Source of the DNA: Acanthosepion esculentum | Taxonomy: Eukaryota > Mollusca > Cephalopoda > Sepiida > Sepiidae | Assembly: GCA_964036315.1 (NCBI GenBank) | Contig: OZ038496.1 | Span: 12,811,535-12,875,534, forward strand | Direction of reading: 5' to 3' | DNA: 64,000 nt | Shown here: positions 18,965 to 30,406 of the stretch, piece after piece | Layout: each line of letters opens with the position of its first letter | How positions within the stretch are numbered: position 1 is the first letter of the stretch | Made by a program: the position numbers and the translations under genes | The notes under the pieces: generated by a model | What the model saw: the letters and a program-made list of their open reading frames with translations, nothing else | Told to the model about the DNA's origin: nothing | The model's database searches: none

Positions 18965-19735
18965 ATTTATTGATTTTCAATTTATGTGCATTTTTGACGG
19001 GTAGTATGCGTTGTCTCTGTAGTTATGTGGATGATTGAATTTTGAAGAATTTGTCGTTGTATATTGGCGTACTCATATATTCAATCATATTTTTGTGTTC
19101 GTCTATTACGACGAGATGTCTGGTCCCAAATAAACCTTTCTCCTTCGTCCACTAAATTTCTCATCACGACCCTGTCAATGTAACCAATTCTGTAGCCATA
19201 TATTCACCTCTTACTTACGCTCAGATTCGGACGAAAGATTTAACATAATTCTAATAGCAATACATGAAAATTTAGGCATATTTTCCCCGTTTTTTCTTTG
19301 AATAATTTTGTTAGTCTCTAAACATGATACATGGTTATATTTAGATTATAATGTTCGTAACTTTTATTTTTTTAATTACATTATAAATTGGAGATTAATT
19401 AATTATCCTGATTTCCTATAAAATCTAATATTAATTCGAGAGCATTAATAAATTGTATCTAAGGTCCGTTGTCGCGTTATTTGAATTATCATATACTTGT
19501 AATTTGATTGGCTATTACGTCTTACGTAAAAATATTTCTTCCAGTGGGAGTAGTGGGTGGTTTAGAACCTTTTAAAAACTTTTATTTTACAATCAACACC
19601 ATCACTTGACAAAACACCAGTGTTGAAACAAGATGGCTATTTTTGTAGTGATGTTATAACATACTTTTGTTATAATTTTTAAATAAATATTATTTTCTTT
19701 ACTATTTAGTACTTTTTTAAAAATAGTGTTTTTGC
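18965..19735. other. No recognisable feature
   Basis: AT-rich. A short segment near 18993 ('ttttgacgggtagtat') recurs at 23632, so part of it is a low-copy repeat. Nothing coding could be supported. Confidence 0.5.
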
Positions 19736-19742
19736 TTACTGT

Positions 19743-20150
19743 ATTCAGTGGAGTAATGGATAACGGCTCGGATTCGTGAATCGAAGAGCCGAGTTCGAAT
19801 TCCAGTCGAATCCCTTACATTCACTTACGTGCTAATACCCTTGGGAAAAGTGTGGATCCTCTTCTCCCTCCAGCTATGGGTAAATAGCAGGACAGACTGG
19901 GTTCTATAGCCTTGGATGGCAATTGGTCTAGAATGAGAACTCTGAATTCAAAACCTGCGGAGGGTCATTTGAGGACCCTGTGGCACGTAGTGCACCAGGT
20001 CTCTGTATTCGGCCCTTCAAAAAGTGTGGATGGTCCTGCACGAAACCTTCACCACTATAATCAAATCTCATGTGTCGGCGTCGGGCTTTCAGTTTCCTAG
20101 GAACTGATCTGCTTGACCCTCATACGTCGTATTCGACGGGAGAGTCTAGT
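19743..20150 (+). mobile_element. SINE1, long variant
   Basis: Head with A box 'GGAGTAATGGATAACGG' and 'GAGTTCGAATTCC', body 'ctatgggtaaatagcagga', then an extra 3' part ('cctgcacgaaaccttcacca' to 'cgtcgtattcgacgggag') also present at 36.6-36.7 kb. The plus frame 19912-20100 is spurious. Confidence 0.8.
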
Positions 20151-20154
20151 ATAT

Positions 20155-20660
20155 ATATATATAGAGAGATAGATAGATAGATAGATGTGTGTGTTGATTA
20201 ACGCATCGAAGTTTACTGAGTTTTTTTTTCCCGACGACATCACTAGTAACCAATAAATGTCTTTTTTTTTTCTTTAACGACACGACATTAAAGCCGAAAC
20301 TATGATGGATCGATGTGTATAAATAGAACGTATTTTTCGTTTCCAAAACAATTTCTATTAGACTCTCAAAACACAAAATTGATGTTTTCAGTAATTGGCT
20401 TTCTTTATTACGTAGTTTCACGCGGATCATTTTTTTTTCATTCCTATGGCTTTTATCTGTACTCTCGACCTATCTTATCAAACACGTAAGGAAGTGTCAA
20501 ATAATCCTACTCTTTCGTAACTAACGACAGAAAAAACCCTGAGAGTTGTAGATACGATTTTCCTTAGGTTTCTAGCTTATTTCTCAAATACAAGACGACA
20601 AAAAGACTTTGTCTCATCAACGACCAAAAAAATGTCACACGTTTATCCGGCTTCTTTTTT
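20155..20660. other. Short (GATA)n then no recognisable feature
   Basis: GATA repeats at about 20165-20186, then AT-rich sequence with T runs. Nothing else supported. Confidence 0.5.
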
Positions 20661-20669
20661 TTACATTTT

Positions 20670-20990
20670 CACTGTGTAGTGCTGCCCTGGATCAAGAGGT
20701 TGGCTAGTGAAAGACTCTTCGTCTGGCAACAGGACTCTGCACCATGCCATACATGCAGGAGAATCCAGTCATGGCTATCAGACAATTTCTACGACCACAT
20801 CACCGTTTACATCTGGCCATCTAACTACCAAACTGCAACACACCTTGATTAATATTTGTGGGGTGAAGTTATTCTTCATTTATTTATATATTTCTTTTCA
20901 AGGTTATCGCATCCGACCTTGCTCCAGGGTTAATTTCGTAATAACAGACGATTGAATGAAACGGATGCGTCGTAGATTTTTTTTTTTAAT
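20670..20990 (+). pseudogene. DD37D-type mariner transposase fragment, copy 1
   Basis: Plus strand reads 'RLFVWQQDSAPCHTCRRIQS', 'WLSDNFYDHITVYIWPSN' and, after drift, 'HLD' + stop + 'YLWG', where relatives have NPLDYYVWG. The second catalytic D is kept. The 3' part (ggttatcgcatcc...) matches copy 2 at 22.4 kb. No TIRs found. Confidence 0.7.
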
Positions 20991-22205
20991 CCTGTGACCC
21001 GTGTACTGTAGCCACAGTAAAAGTGGTGTTTCACGATAGCCTGACATCAGGCGGAGGTATTGTTTTATTATAAAAAAAAGCGAGATCTGTCGCACAACTC
21101 GATACGGGACATTTACTTTCGACAAGCACAGACACACCCTCCCCATCTCCCTCCCACATTCATCTTCAGGAATTAAACACACGGACTCTGATAGGCAGAC
21201 ACAAAAATGCCCACTAGATATCCACACGCACATATACTAACCCGATAAGATATGAACACGTGATATCTATCTGGCCAAGGAAAAACAAAAAACACACAAC
21301 CTAAAAAGTATCGGAACATTCTCTTTCCCAATTCATTTCCAAAACATTCTGATGAAGCTTAAACGAAAGCGAAATATGTTGAATTTATAAAGTTTTGCTT
21401 TTGGTTCCTTATTCTATATTTCTATGGGATTTTAAACCATATATACATCTAATTCAAGAAGATGATTGCTTGAAGAAAACTACTACCTTTGGCAAGTCCT
21501 TATTTTTATAATGATCACCCAATACAGGGCCCAAGAGCCACTTAAGGTAGAGGCTTGCTGAGTGGACATATTAGCGTAGGAAAAGACAAGCCTTAAGAGT
21601 ATAGTGCTGAAGCTCATTTTGGAAGGAAGACGCAATTCACTGCGCCAAGAAATTTGGAAACGGGATTCTGTACTGCTTGGCATTCGCGCCGGAGTAAGAA
21701 ATTTTCAGAGTGTTCGGGTGTTAATTTGAGGACAGCGCAGAGCGTATGGAAAGAGTTGGATGACTTAGATTACGAAGGTGCTTGGAGTGGTCACTAGTGA
21801 TGGCGACTTTTTGTCTCCATTCATCTTCCTACAGAACCTCAGACTCAACACTGAGACCTACATCAAGTGCCTGTTTTTGTGACGTGCAGTATTTAATTAC
21901 AAGCGCAAGTAAATACTTAACAACAACAAAGAAGTAAAAGTCAACCAAAGATATTTAACCATTTCAGTGAATACCTTGTTAGTAGCGCGGCTCGGTTTAA
22001 CGTCCGGTAAATCCTAAATCAAAACCCAAATCCTCGACGCACAATAATTCACAGTAATTCGACTGGATAGTTCCACTCAGTAATCACTCAATAATCACTG
22101 CAGTGAGTAGCCTGACACCGCTATTTATACACCTGGCAGAAAACATATATTCATAAGTCCAGAGTGTCAAGCTCGAACCTCGGTGTCGGTAGTTACTCAT
22201 TTTCT
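20990..22205. other. Mostly unrecognised sequence
   Basis: Contains a CTGATGA/hairpin/GAAA motif at 21349-21374 (listed separately). Frames at 20904-21233 and 21483-21683 on the minus strand resemble nothing I know. The stretch 21500-21830 is more even in base use but has stops in all frames. Confidence 0.45.
21340..21385 (+). ncRNA. Hammerhead-like core
   Basis: CTGATGA (21349-21355), stem GCTT/AAGC, then GAAA (21371-21374). Stem I is unclear (AACAT before, ATGTT after, out of register). Likely a decayed PLE terminal motif. Confidence 0.3.
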
Positions 22206-22209
22206 TCCT

Positions 22210-22540
22210 GTATGACACTTGTGGAAGTAGTGGTGCCCTGGCTCAAGAGGATGGCTGGTAGAAGACACTATGTCTGGCAACAGGTCTCTGCACCACGCCA
22301 CACAAGCAGGAGAATCATGACTGTCAAACTATTTCTGCGACCGCATCACCCCTTACATCTGGCCATCTAACTACCAGACTGCAATCCCCTTGATTAATAT
22401 GTGTGGGGTGAAGTTATTCTTCATTTATTTATCTATTTTCAAGGTTATCGCATCCCACCTTGCTCCAGGGCTAATTTCGTAATAACAGACGATGAAATGA
22501 AGCGGCCTTGTTGTATATTATCTTTTATCCCGTGACCTGT
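22210..22540 (+). pseudogene. DD37D-type mariner transposase fragment, copy 2
   Basis: Closely related to 20670-20990: 'VVVPWLKRMAGRRHYVWQQ' then 'VSAPRHTSRRI'. The second catalytic D (QQDSAP) has become V. The same 3' flank follows. The two copies may share one duplication. Confidence 0.7.
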
Positions 22541-22639
22541 AAGCTCGTAGGAGCACCATGTGTACTACAGACAAAGTAAAAGTGATGTTTCAAGACAGCC
22601 TGTTGGAGCCCAACGCTCTCTAGGCCGGTTTTTACTTCA

Positions 22640-22835
22640 GTATTTTTCCTTCTCCCAAGTTTATAGAAGCCAGTCTGTCCTGCTATGTACCCATAGCTGG
22701 GAGGAAAAGAAGAGAATTCATACCTTTCCGAAGGGTATTAACACGTAATTGAATGTAATGGAGTAATGGTTCCGACTGGAATTCGAACTCGGATCTCCGA
22801 TTCCTCAATCCGTGTCGCTATCCATTACTCCTTTT
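22640..22835 (-). mobile_element. SINE1, minus strand
   Basis: Reverse complement of the SINE1 body and head: 'cccatagctgggagg', 'gggtattaacacgtaa', 'ggaattcgaactcgg', 'ctatccattactcc'. A second copy follows directly. Confidence 0.8.
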
Positions 22836-22844
22836 TCCCTTAGT

Positions 22845-23066
22845 AGGTTGCCATTTCTTTCTCCGCTAGACCAGTTGCCATCCAAAGCTATAGAACCGGG
22901 CCTGTCTTAGTATTTATCCATAGCTAGGTGGGGGAGAAAATGAGGATTCATACCTTTCCCAAGGGTATTAGCACGTAAGTGAATGTAATGGATCCCACTG
23001 GAATTCGAACTGGGCTCTCCGATTCCTCAATCCGAGCCGCTATCCATTACCCCACCGTGCCTCCGC
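22845..23066 (-). mobile_element. SINE1, minus strand, head-to-tail with previous
   Basis: Same order, with intact head up to 'gctatccattaccccaccgt'. Two SINE1 in the same orientation 10 bp apart suggest successive insertions or a tandem duplication. Confidence 0.82.
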
Positions 23067-23269
23067 ATATTAATTTTAAGGCTTCATAAATAGGGGTAAA
23101 ATTTATTGAGTCGAAGAAGATTCATTAAAAGTGTCATTAAAAGTGTATGAATCGCATACGATCAGGCTATTTCAGTTAACGTCTGCTCTTAAGAAATTAG
23201 GACTTAAATCCGTTGAGTCACGCAAGCCATGAAAAAAGATTATAAATTAAACAAATAATAAAAAAATCA

Positions 23270-23389
23270 GAAGAAGAAATGGCGCTAAATACACGTGAAA
23301 GCAAATTGAGCATCCTGTCACTGAAAGTTTTACAAATGCAAATAAGGTTATAATTTTTTTAAGTGCATACGAACTTTATGGACACCCTG

Positions 23390-23391
<2 letters not shown>
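23270..23391. mobile_element. Solo end of a mariner-like element
   Basis: 'tttatggacaccctg' next to TA (23392 on), i.e. CAGGGTGTCCATAAAG on the minus strand, typical of mariner TIRs. Its partner end and transposase were not found. Confidence 0.45.
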
Positions 23392-23397
<6 letters not shown>

Positions 23398-23437
<40 letters not shown>

Positions 23438-23915
23438 CGAAAACCTTGATAGGTGATTGAGAGCTCAATGTAAATTCAGAGCTAATAATTTAAAGAACAA
23501 CAGACCACTTTAAGGCTCCATTGTTCATAATTTATTTCACCAGTGCCCTTTTAAAGGACGCTGGATCATCAGACATCACTTCCAAAAGGTGAAACGAAAA
23601 ATGAAATTAAAATTCTCACTTTTGACGGGTAGTATTAAGTTTATGTAATTTAACAGAGAGGGTACCGAGGAGTGGTGTGAGAGACATGGTCGAGTTTAGA
23701 GAGGGTTTATTTTAATATTTCTTTCTGTCATACTTAGTATTGAGGAAGGAGGGACCAGACATTGACCTATTTAATAGGTCAACTTAACGGAAGTGATATA
23801 TTGAAAGGGAAGGGGGAGAAGAGAGAAAAAGAAAAAGAAATATATATAGATATATATTATTAGTAAGGATAATTCAAAGGAAGATATAAATCCAAAGAGA
23901 ATTCAAAGAACAGAG

Positions 23916-23983
<68 letters not shown>

Positions 23984-24182
23984 GGGAAAAGGCTTGGGCG
24001 TAGATTAATGTTCGATGGCGGCACTCTCTAGAATTTTCCTTCTGAGTGAGTTATTTTCTTTTTCTATAAGTATAGAATTTTTAAAATCAAAATTATGGTT
24101 GAATTTATTCCTATGTATGACTAAGGCATTATTTAAGTTGTTTATTCTAAGGTCTCTTTTGTGTTCATTCGAAACTGAAACC

Positions 24183-24260
<78 letters not shown>
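23398..24260. repeat. Three (TA)n tracts and intervening repeat
   Basis: TA tracts at 23398-23433, 23920-23978 and 24186-24260. Between them 23440-23790 holds a low-copy repeat. On the minus strand it contains CTGATGA (23566-23572), a 12-bp hairpin and GAAA. 'gggaccagacatt' is also echoed at 19.1 and 28.4 kb. Nothing coding. Confidence 0.7.
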
Positions 24261-24263
<3 letters not shown>

Positions 24264-24469
24264 GTATATATATGTAAGAATTACTATAATACAAGGAAAG
24301 GGGTCGCAATATCAGAGATATGAGGGTGGAAAGTTCTTAGGCTGACTATGAACGACTGGTACTGATGCTATGAAATTTTGCATGCATTCATTTCAATTGC
24401 TTATTAATAACTGTATTGTTTTTGTTTGTTTTCAAAGACATCAAAAGTAACTATATAGTGAATTCTTTG

Positions 24470-25320
24470 GCATCACTGTGTTATCAGGTAACTGCAGACA
24501 AAGGCCTTCGTCCGCACATCACCCCAGGACATTCATACTGACATAGTACTGCATTTAGAGAGCTTGGAATATTCTGGACAATGAAATTGAGACGAAGAAG
24601 ATTTATGCTCTGCGAACCTGATCAAAAGCCCTCTAGGGTGATCATATCACAGGAAATTCTGATATTGTTTGCGACAAATCTAGATGATTTCCTTCAAGGT
24701 TTCCTGACCCAGGCTGAGTGTTGGGTTCATCAATTTGAGCCAGAGACAGAGGGATAATACATGCAGTTGAAACAACTCCCCTTACCAGCTCCAAAGAAGG
24801 CCAAGGTCGTTTCATCTATTGCATTGATCTTAATGACCTCTGTTGCTAGAGATGCAGAAGGGCTGATGTTTATTGACCATTTTCAGAACGTCCGCATTTC
24901 TGAAATTCTATCAAGACCAAATGCTCTTGAAAAACTGACGAAAGAGATCTTGTATTATCAGGACAATGCTCCAGCACGCAAGTCCTTGATTTCAAAGACT
25001 GCTGTACGTGACTGTGAATTTGAACTGATTGATCACCCTCGCTAATCTCCTGATTTTACTCTCATCTTTTACCGAACATGAAAAGATTCTTGACTGGAAA
25101 CCAGCTTCGCAGTGATGAAGACGTCATATCTGCTGTTGATTACGTTTTTGATCAACAGGATGAACACTTTCCGTTGAACAGTCAGATTTTCGCAAGATTT
25201 CAGTGATTTACAAAGGAGCCTGCATATGGAGCAACTGTAAGGATTGTGGGATGAGATCACTGTTAGATTGGCTGACCTTTTAGATCATGCTCTCGCTTCT
25301 TGAAGATGATTCAGACAAGC
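24470..25320 (+). pseudogene. DD34D mariner transposase remnant, copy 1
   Basis: Reads 'SRVIISQEILILFATNLDDF', 'FLTQAECWVHQFEPET', then frame 24761-25045 with 'PLPAPKKAKVVSS' and 'YYQDNAPARKS', then 'ELIDHPR' + stop + 'SPDF', and remnants of the C-terminus. There are 34 residues between the second D and the aligned third position (DD34D). The first catalytic D (TQDEC in relatives) is A. TIRs were not found. Confidence 0.8.
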
Positions 25321-25435
25321 TGATTGAAAGCCGCTGAGTCCACTAAAACACGTTGATCTCCATTCTACACGCTCCAAGGCTAAGCGCCGAGGGTGTTATG
25401 AGGTATATTGACAGCTGACAAATATATACATATAC

Positions 25436-25439
<4 letters not shown>

Positions 25440-25521
<82 letters not shown>
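25440..25521. repeat. (TA)n(TG)n compound microsatellite
   Basis: TA then TG tract. Overlapping frames are artefacts. Confidence 0.95.
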
Positions 25522-25525
<4 letters not shown>

Positions 25526-25779
25526 ACATTTTCATTATAAGAGTTTATGATAAAAACATTTTGAAATCGCTACACAAAAGCTTTCATGTTTTAATGCTAG
25601 GATTGTACTACTTCAGGCGATAATATTGAAAGCTTCTGTGTAAACTGTTTTTATTATAATCTCTCATAATAAAAATATAATAATATATTCCTCTACATTT
25701 CAATGAGCACTTATTATAAGTAAATGATACGAACAGTGGATTTTTACTCCATCAAACACCCAGGAAAAACTGGGGAAAG

Positions 25780-26560
25780 GGCATTGTTTCATCAACATCG
25801 CGGTCACAGGGAAATCTGATATGATTTGAGGCAGATCCAGCTGGTTTCCTTGGACGTTACCTAACCCAGGTTGAATGTTGGGTTTATCACTTTGAGCCAG
25901 AGACAAAGAGATGCAGTTGAGACATCCCTCCTGACCAGCTCCAAACAAGGCCAACGTCGTTTCATCTATTGTAGCGATGTTAATGATCTCCGTTGCTAGA
26001 GATGCAAAATGCCTGGTGTTTATTGACCCAGGATTAGTGTTGGGTTCATTACTTTGAGCCAAGGAGAAAGAAAAAAATCCATGCTATGGAAACACAACTC
26101 TTCCCCTGCTCCAAAGAAGGCCAAGGTTGTTTTATCTGCAGTGGAGGTGGTGGCTTTAGTTTTTTGGTGATGTAAATGGCATTGTGTTTATTGACTATCT
26201 TCAATAGGGCTACACCATCAATGGAGAGTACTATGACAACTTGCTGAGTCTATCCAGACCAAACACGTAGTAAAACTGACGAAAGATATCTTGTTTCATC
26301 GGGACATTAGTTTCAATGGCTGCTGTGTGATACTGTGGTTTTGAACTGGTAGATTACTCTCCTTATTCGCCTGATTTGATGTCATCTGATTATCATCGGT
26401 TCACCAACATGAAAAACACTAGGCTGGGAACCAGTATTGCAGTGATTATAGCATCATATCTGCTGTTGACTTTTTCACCAACAGGATGAACATTTCTTCA
26501 CTAATGGGATGCAAGCACGGCAACATCAACGAAAGAAATCTGTAGACCGCAGGGGAGACC
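25780..26560 (+). pseudogene. DD34D mariner transposase remnants, copy 2, with internal duplication
   Basis: Two 'TQ-x-(E)CWV..FEPE' modules occur, at about 25868-25910 ('LTQVECWVYHFEPE', catalytic D to V) and at 26024-26062 ('TQD' + stop + 'CWVHYFE'). Then 'SPAPKKAKVVLSAVEV' and heavily decayed catalytic and C-terminal parts ending near 'gtagaccgcaggggagacc'. It is probably a fusion of two copies. The minus frame 25700-26062 is a shadow. Confidence 0.72.
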
Positions 26561-26766
26561 TTGTCGAAAAATAAACCTCGTTCGATCATGAGAGTATGTT
26601 GATCGGGCTATGAACTTTTCAGTCGACTCTCGCAGAACGTTTATAGATGTAGACAGTGTGAACATAAGAATCTGCAGGGTAACTGTTACTTGAATTGGTC
26701 TGAAAAGCGCACTCAAGCGTGAAACTGATAGCTATCATATATTGTTGATCCTATATCTAACACACA

Positions 26767-26769
<3 letters not shown>

Positions 26770-26828
<59 letters not shown>
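26770..26828. repeat. (TA)n microsatellite
   Basis: Pure TA tract after a short CA run. Confidence 0.95.
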
Positions 26829-26831
<3 letters not shown>

Positions 26832-27139
26832 ATATTTATAGGGGAAGACGACTCAAAAACGAAGATAGGACGTGTACAGTTATAGACAGCGTGACTATAT
26901 CAATCAACTCTGCAAATAAATAAATCAATTTCACTCTCAACTTCACGCCTCAGTGGGATTTACAAGTCGAAGATCGCACTGATGCGTGAGCCTGTCAAAT
27001 ATATCGGTGAATTTTTCCCTGATAAAAATAAAATATGGGTGTGCGTTTCTGTATACGTATGTGTAGATACATATCTAGAGATATAAACTGTGTTGACAGA
27101 GATATCAACAATACAGGCTGACTCATAATTTCTTATTTC

Positions 27140-27345
27140 AAGCATATTTCAAGATCAGATATATATGATTAAGGCAATAAAGCTACTAAGATGCAAGGAG
27201 GTACTGCGTGTGAGACTATAAGAAAAAATACTATTAAGGAGAGAGAACAAGAATTAAGCAGGAAGAAAATAACGATTGATATTGCATTTCAATTTTTAAA
27301 GGTCAAAGTGGACTCGGAAGCCAGAAAGCGGAAGAAAATTCCATA
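27140..27345 (+). repeat. Dispersed repeat of unknown class (pairs with 54285-54475)
   Basis: 'aaggcaataaagc.act', 'ctattaaggagag', 'ttgatattgcatttcaattt' and 'gtcaaagt.gact' recur in the same order at 54.3 kb. No promoter boxes, TIRs or coding seen. Confidence 0.65.
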
Positions 27346-27511
27346 AGCTAGAAGTACATTAAAGGAAACTTTTAGCATAGAACTTACGGTTACATTTACC
27401 TATTTCATCTGTAAAATAATGCGAAATTGCCCGCAATCTAGTACTGGGCTAAAATTCATAAAAGCTATGTACCGTAGGGGAAAATTTTTCAAAACAATTT
27501 AATGGAGTGTG

Positions 27512-27945
27512 TCCATATTTCTGAGATGAAGTATTTTATACATTATTTACATTATTCAGACTATTGTCCTCATGTTTGTCGCCATATTTATTACAACGTT
27601 TCGGCCTTTCAGTAACTGTCTATATTTCTGAGATGAGGTATTATGTAAACTATTTACATTATTCGGGCTATTGTCCTCATCTTTGTCGCCATATTTATTA
27701 CAATGTTTCGGCCTTTCAGTATCTGTCTATATTTCTGAGATGAGGTATTATGCACACTATTTACATTATTCAGACTATTGTCCTCATCTTTGTCGCCATA
27801 TTTATTACGTTTCGGCCTTTCAGTATCTGTCAATATTTCTCAGATGAGATATTATGTACATTATTTACATTATTTGGACTATTGTCCTCATCCTTGTTGC
27901 CCAGATTTATTATAACGTTTCGGCCGTTGTACGCTCCGACCTTCT
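27512..27945 (-). repeat. 107-bp tandem units of PLE/SINE3 tail, about 4 copies
   Basis: 'tatatttctgagatgaggta' recurs at 27512, 27619, 27726 and 27830 (steps 107, 107, 104). Each unit also holds 'ttgtcgccatatttattac' and 'gtttcggcc', i.e. GGCCGAAAC on the minus strand. Confidence 0.92.
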
Positions 27946-28155
27946 TCAGGTGTTTGAAATGTCGAACTGAACCCTTTATTTCGCTCAATGGGGTAGACTG
28001 TTCTAGTTCCACGTGACATGTTTAACGGATGTCAGTTATCAGTTATCTCCTGTTAATTTTCCCTCTGAAATTTCTCCACTGCCTTAACCGGGTATTGAAA
28101 TCACACTCTTTTGGCCCTGTCACTGGATCTAACCAACGCCTTTATCCACTGTGCA
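27917..28155 (-). mobile_element. PLE tail / SINE3 head with hammerhead-like hairpin
   Basis: Minus strand: tRNA-like head (A-box-like 'TGCACAGTGGATAAAGG', B-box-like 'GATTTCAATACCC'), then CTGAAGA (27949-27943), hairpin and GAAAC. The copy begins exactly at the tRNA-like segment and has no GIY-YIG region, so it is either a separate SINE or a 5'-truncated PLE. Confidence 0.6.
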
Positions 28156-28159
28156 ATGT

Positions 28160-28345
28160 GTCCTTGAGGAGTGTACAACAGCCGAAACGTTGTAATATAT
28201 ATGGCGACAAAAATAAGGACAATAGTCCGAATAATGTAATTAGTGTACATAATATCTCATTTAAGAAATATAGACAGATACTGAAAGGCCGAAACTTTGT
28301 AATAAATGTGGTGAAAAAGATGCGGACAATAGTCCGAATAATGTA
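28160..28345 (+). repeat. PLE tail units, opposite orientation
   Basis: 'caacagccgaaacgttgtaa' and 'ggacaatagtccgaataatg' repeated twice on the plus strand. Forms an inverted arrangement with 27512-28155. Confidence 0.7.
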
Positions 28346-28349
28346 AATA

Positions 28350-28715
28350 ATCTAATGTGGGTTTTTTATAAAAGAAGTTAAAAGGAAGCTCCGTTACGGT
28401 GGTGGGATAGTGACTAATGCCGAGATGTCTGGTCATGACCAATAATGTTGCAGATCGTTCATTGAATTTTATCAAGGATCTCCAAATATATACCAGAAGC
28501 ACCACATCGTATGTGGCAGTAATATTCAAAACGTGGATAAATGGTAGATTTATAAATGAATGGCATAAATGTTCGAGACATAACTTATTTTTCGTCGGAT
28601 TTCATCTATTTCATAATATGTTGCCATTGTTTACGTTAAGATACGTTTCGTGAGCAGATATCATCGATCGTGAAAAATCAATAAAGATTGTGTGTTTAAA
28701 ACCAGTAATTTGAAC
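28350..28715. other. No recognisable feature
   Basis: Mixed sequence with a short 'gagatgtctggtc' shared with 19.1 kb. No coding frame supported. Confidence 0.45.
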
Positions 28716-28717
28716 GC

Positions 28718-28770
28718 TTCCCTGTAGCTAAATAGTATAGCACGTTAGATCAAATTACGGTTTCCCTGAC
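28718..28770 (+). mobile_element. SINE2 head, truncated
   Basis: 'cttccctgtagctaaatagt' and 'atagcacgtt...attacggtt' match the SINE2 tRNA-like head at 30829. Ends at the next foldback element. Confidence 0.6.
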
Positions 28771-28777
28771 AAAATTT

Positions 28778-28950
28778 TATTATGGAAATAAAAAAAAGTT
28801 AACACCAATTTTACCATCCATGATAGAAAAAACAAACTATAAAACAAACGCAGCCAACCGGTTTGAAACGGGTCGGCTGCGTATGTTCTATAATTTTTTT
28901 TTCTATCCTGAAGAGTAAAATTGGTCTTACGTTGTTTATTTCCATAATAT
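28778..28950. repeat. Foldback element, arms about 80 bp
   Basis: 'tattatggaaataaa' on the left mirrors 'tttatttccataata' on the right. 'caccaattttac' mirrors 'gtaaaattggtc'. The centre is 'cgcagcc...ggctgcg'. Small indels separate the arms. Confidence 0.8.
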
Positions 28951-28969
28951 ATATATATAAAAGTGAAGC

Positions 28970-29130
28970 CGCAAACGTTTTTGGTTATAATGTGGATTTA
29001 ACTATATATTATGCTTTATTTTTCATATTTTTGCTACACGCTTTTCCGGTTTCACGACATTCATCAGGCAAAGTGCTTATTTCCACATATTATAAAAAGG
29101 AATTAATTTTCCTTATGTTTTCCGATGTTT
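28970..29130 (-). ncRNA. PLE terminal sequence with hammerhead-like core
   Basis: Minus strand: TTTGC, CTGATGA (29067-29061), stem-loop, GAAA, a short stem III and GTA, followed by GCAAA, which pairs with TTTGC. The downstream 'aaataaagc' and 'accaaaaacgtttgcgg' match the plus-strand copy at 36.02-36.11 kb. Confidence 0.5.
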
Positions 29131-29689
29131 AACCATTGTCTTTTGTGTGTAGTGGTAAACTGTTATAGTGAAAGACTCCTAGTCTATAGGTAATAGACTC
29201 TCCCACCTATTATAAGTAGGAGTCAGTAGTAGTTGAGAGAAGGAGTCGTGTTCAGCGACCACAACTCGATTACTCTGCGTAACACTTTATTACAAGTTCC
29301 TAACGTTTCTGTACGGTTAACCTATTTAGGACGCATTTAGTCCGACTACAGTTTCTATTGTGGAAATAACTCCACAACAGTAACCCAGATGTTTCTTGGG
29401 CATGTGGATAAAATATTCTTCTGCTTAAGGGATAATAAAAGAATTAGGATATACAGAAATAACATAGAATTTTAAAACTGAAAGATGACTCCACATTATT
29501 TATCTTACGTGCTAAATTTTCTGATTAATCTAAATCAAAATCGAGTCATTGTTTAACTTCATTAATAGATTTTGGGTTTCATAATTTCAATGTTTAAATT
29601 CATAACTGTAACAATAATTTCTATCTTAATAGTTTCTTCCTTAACATTTATCGGATGAGGAAATTACTTCTGGCTTCCTTCTTTCCTGT

Positions 29690-29690
<1 letters not shown>
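29130..29690. other. Mostly unrecognised; small hairpin near 29187-29236
   Basis: 'gactccta...taggagtc' can fold. Otherwise AT-rich with no coding or known repeat. Confidence 0.4.
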
Positions 29691-29941
<251 letters not shown>

Positions 29942-30179
29942 GCATCTCACCAACAATTAACTGGGCTATTATAACAAGAGCCAAATCTTATGACGGGAAA
30001 AGAAATAAATCTAACGTATGTCATGTTGAAAAACACTAAAATAACCCTGCCTTATTAAACAAAAGAAATGAATTGATGGTTAAATGTAGGCAAAGAATAA
30101 ATGTCTGCTTAAAAACGTTGATCCAGATTAATTTTTAATATAATTTGCGATTTAATTTTTTAGTATATTACGCTTTGTC

Positions 30180-30204
30180 TTTGTTTATATACATACATGC
30201 ATAC

Positions 30205-30256
<52 letters not shown>

Positions 30257-30329
30257 AACAAGTAATTTCACTTGAATATTAAAAAATTAATATCCCCCAA
30301 CTCTAAAAGATTACTTATCTTATTTCTTA

Positions 30330-30406
<77 letters not shown>

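Noticed and set aside
23540..23600. Hammerhead ribozyme at 23.57 kb (minus)
   Set aside because: CTGATGA, a 12-bp hairpin and GAAA are present, but a T-T pair closes stem II and no complementary stem I was found; kept only as part of the recurring-pattern finding.
27512..27945. CRISPR-like array
   Set aside because: Units are contiguous with no unique spacers, and the setting is a eukaryotic retroelement tail.
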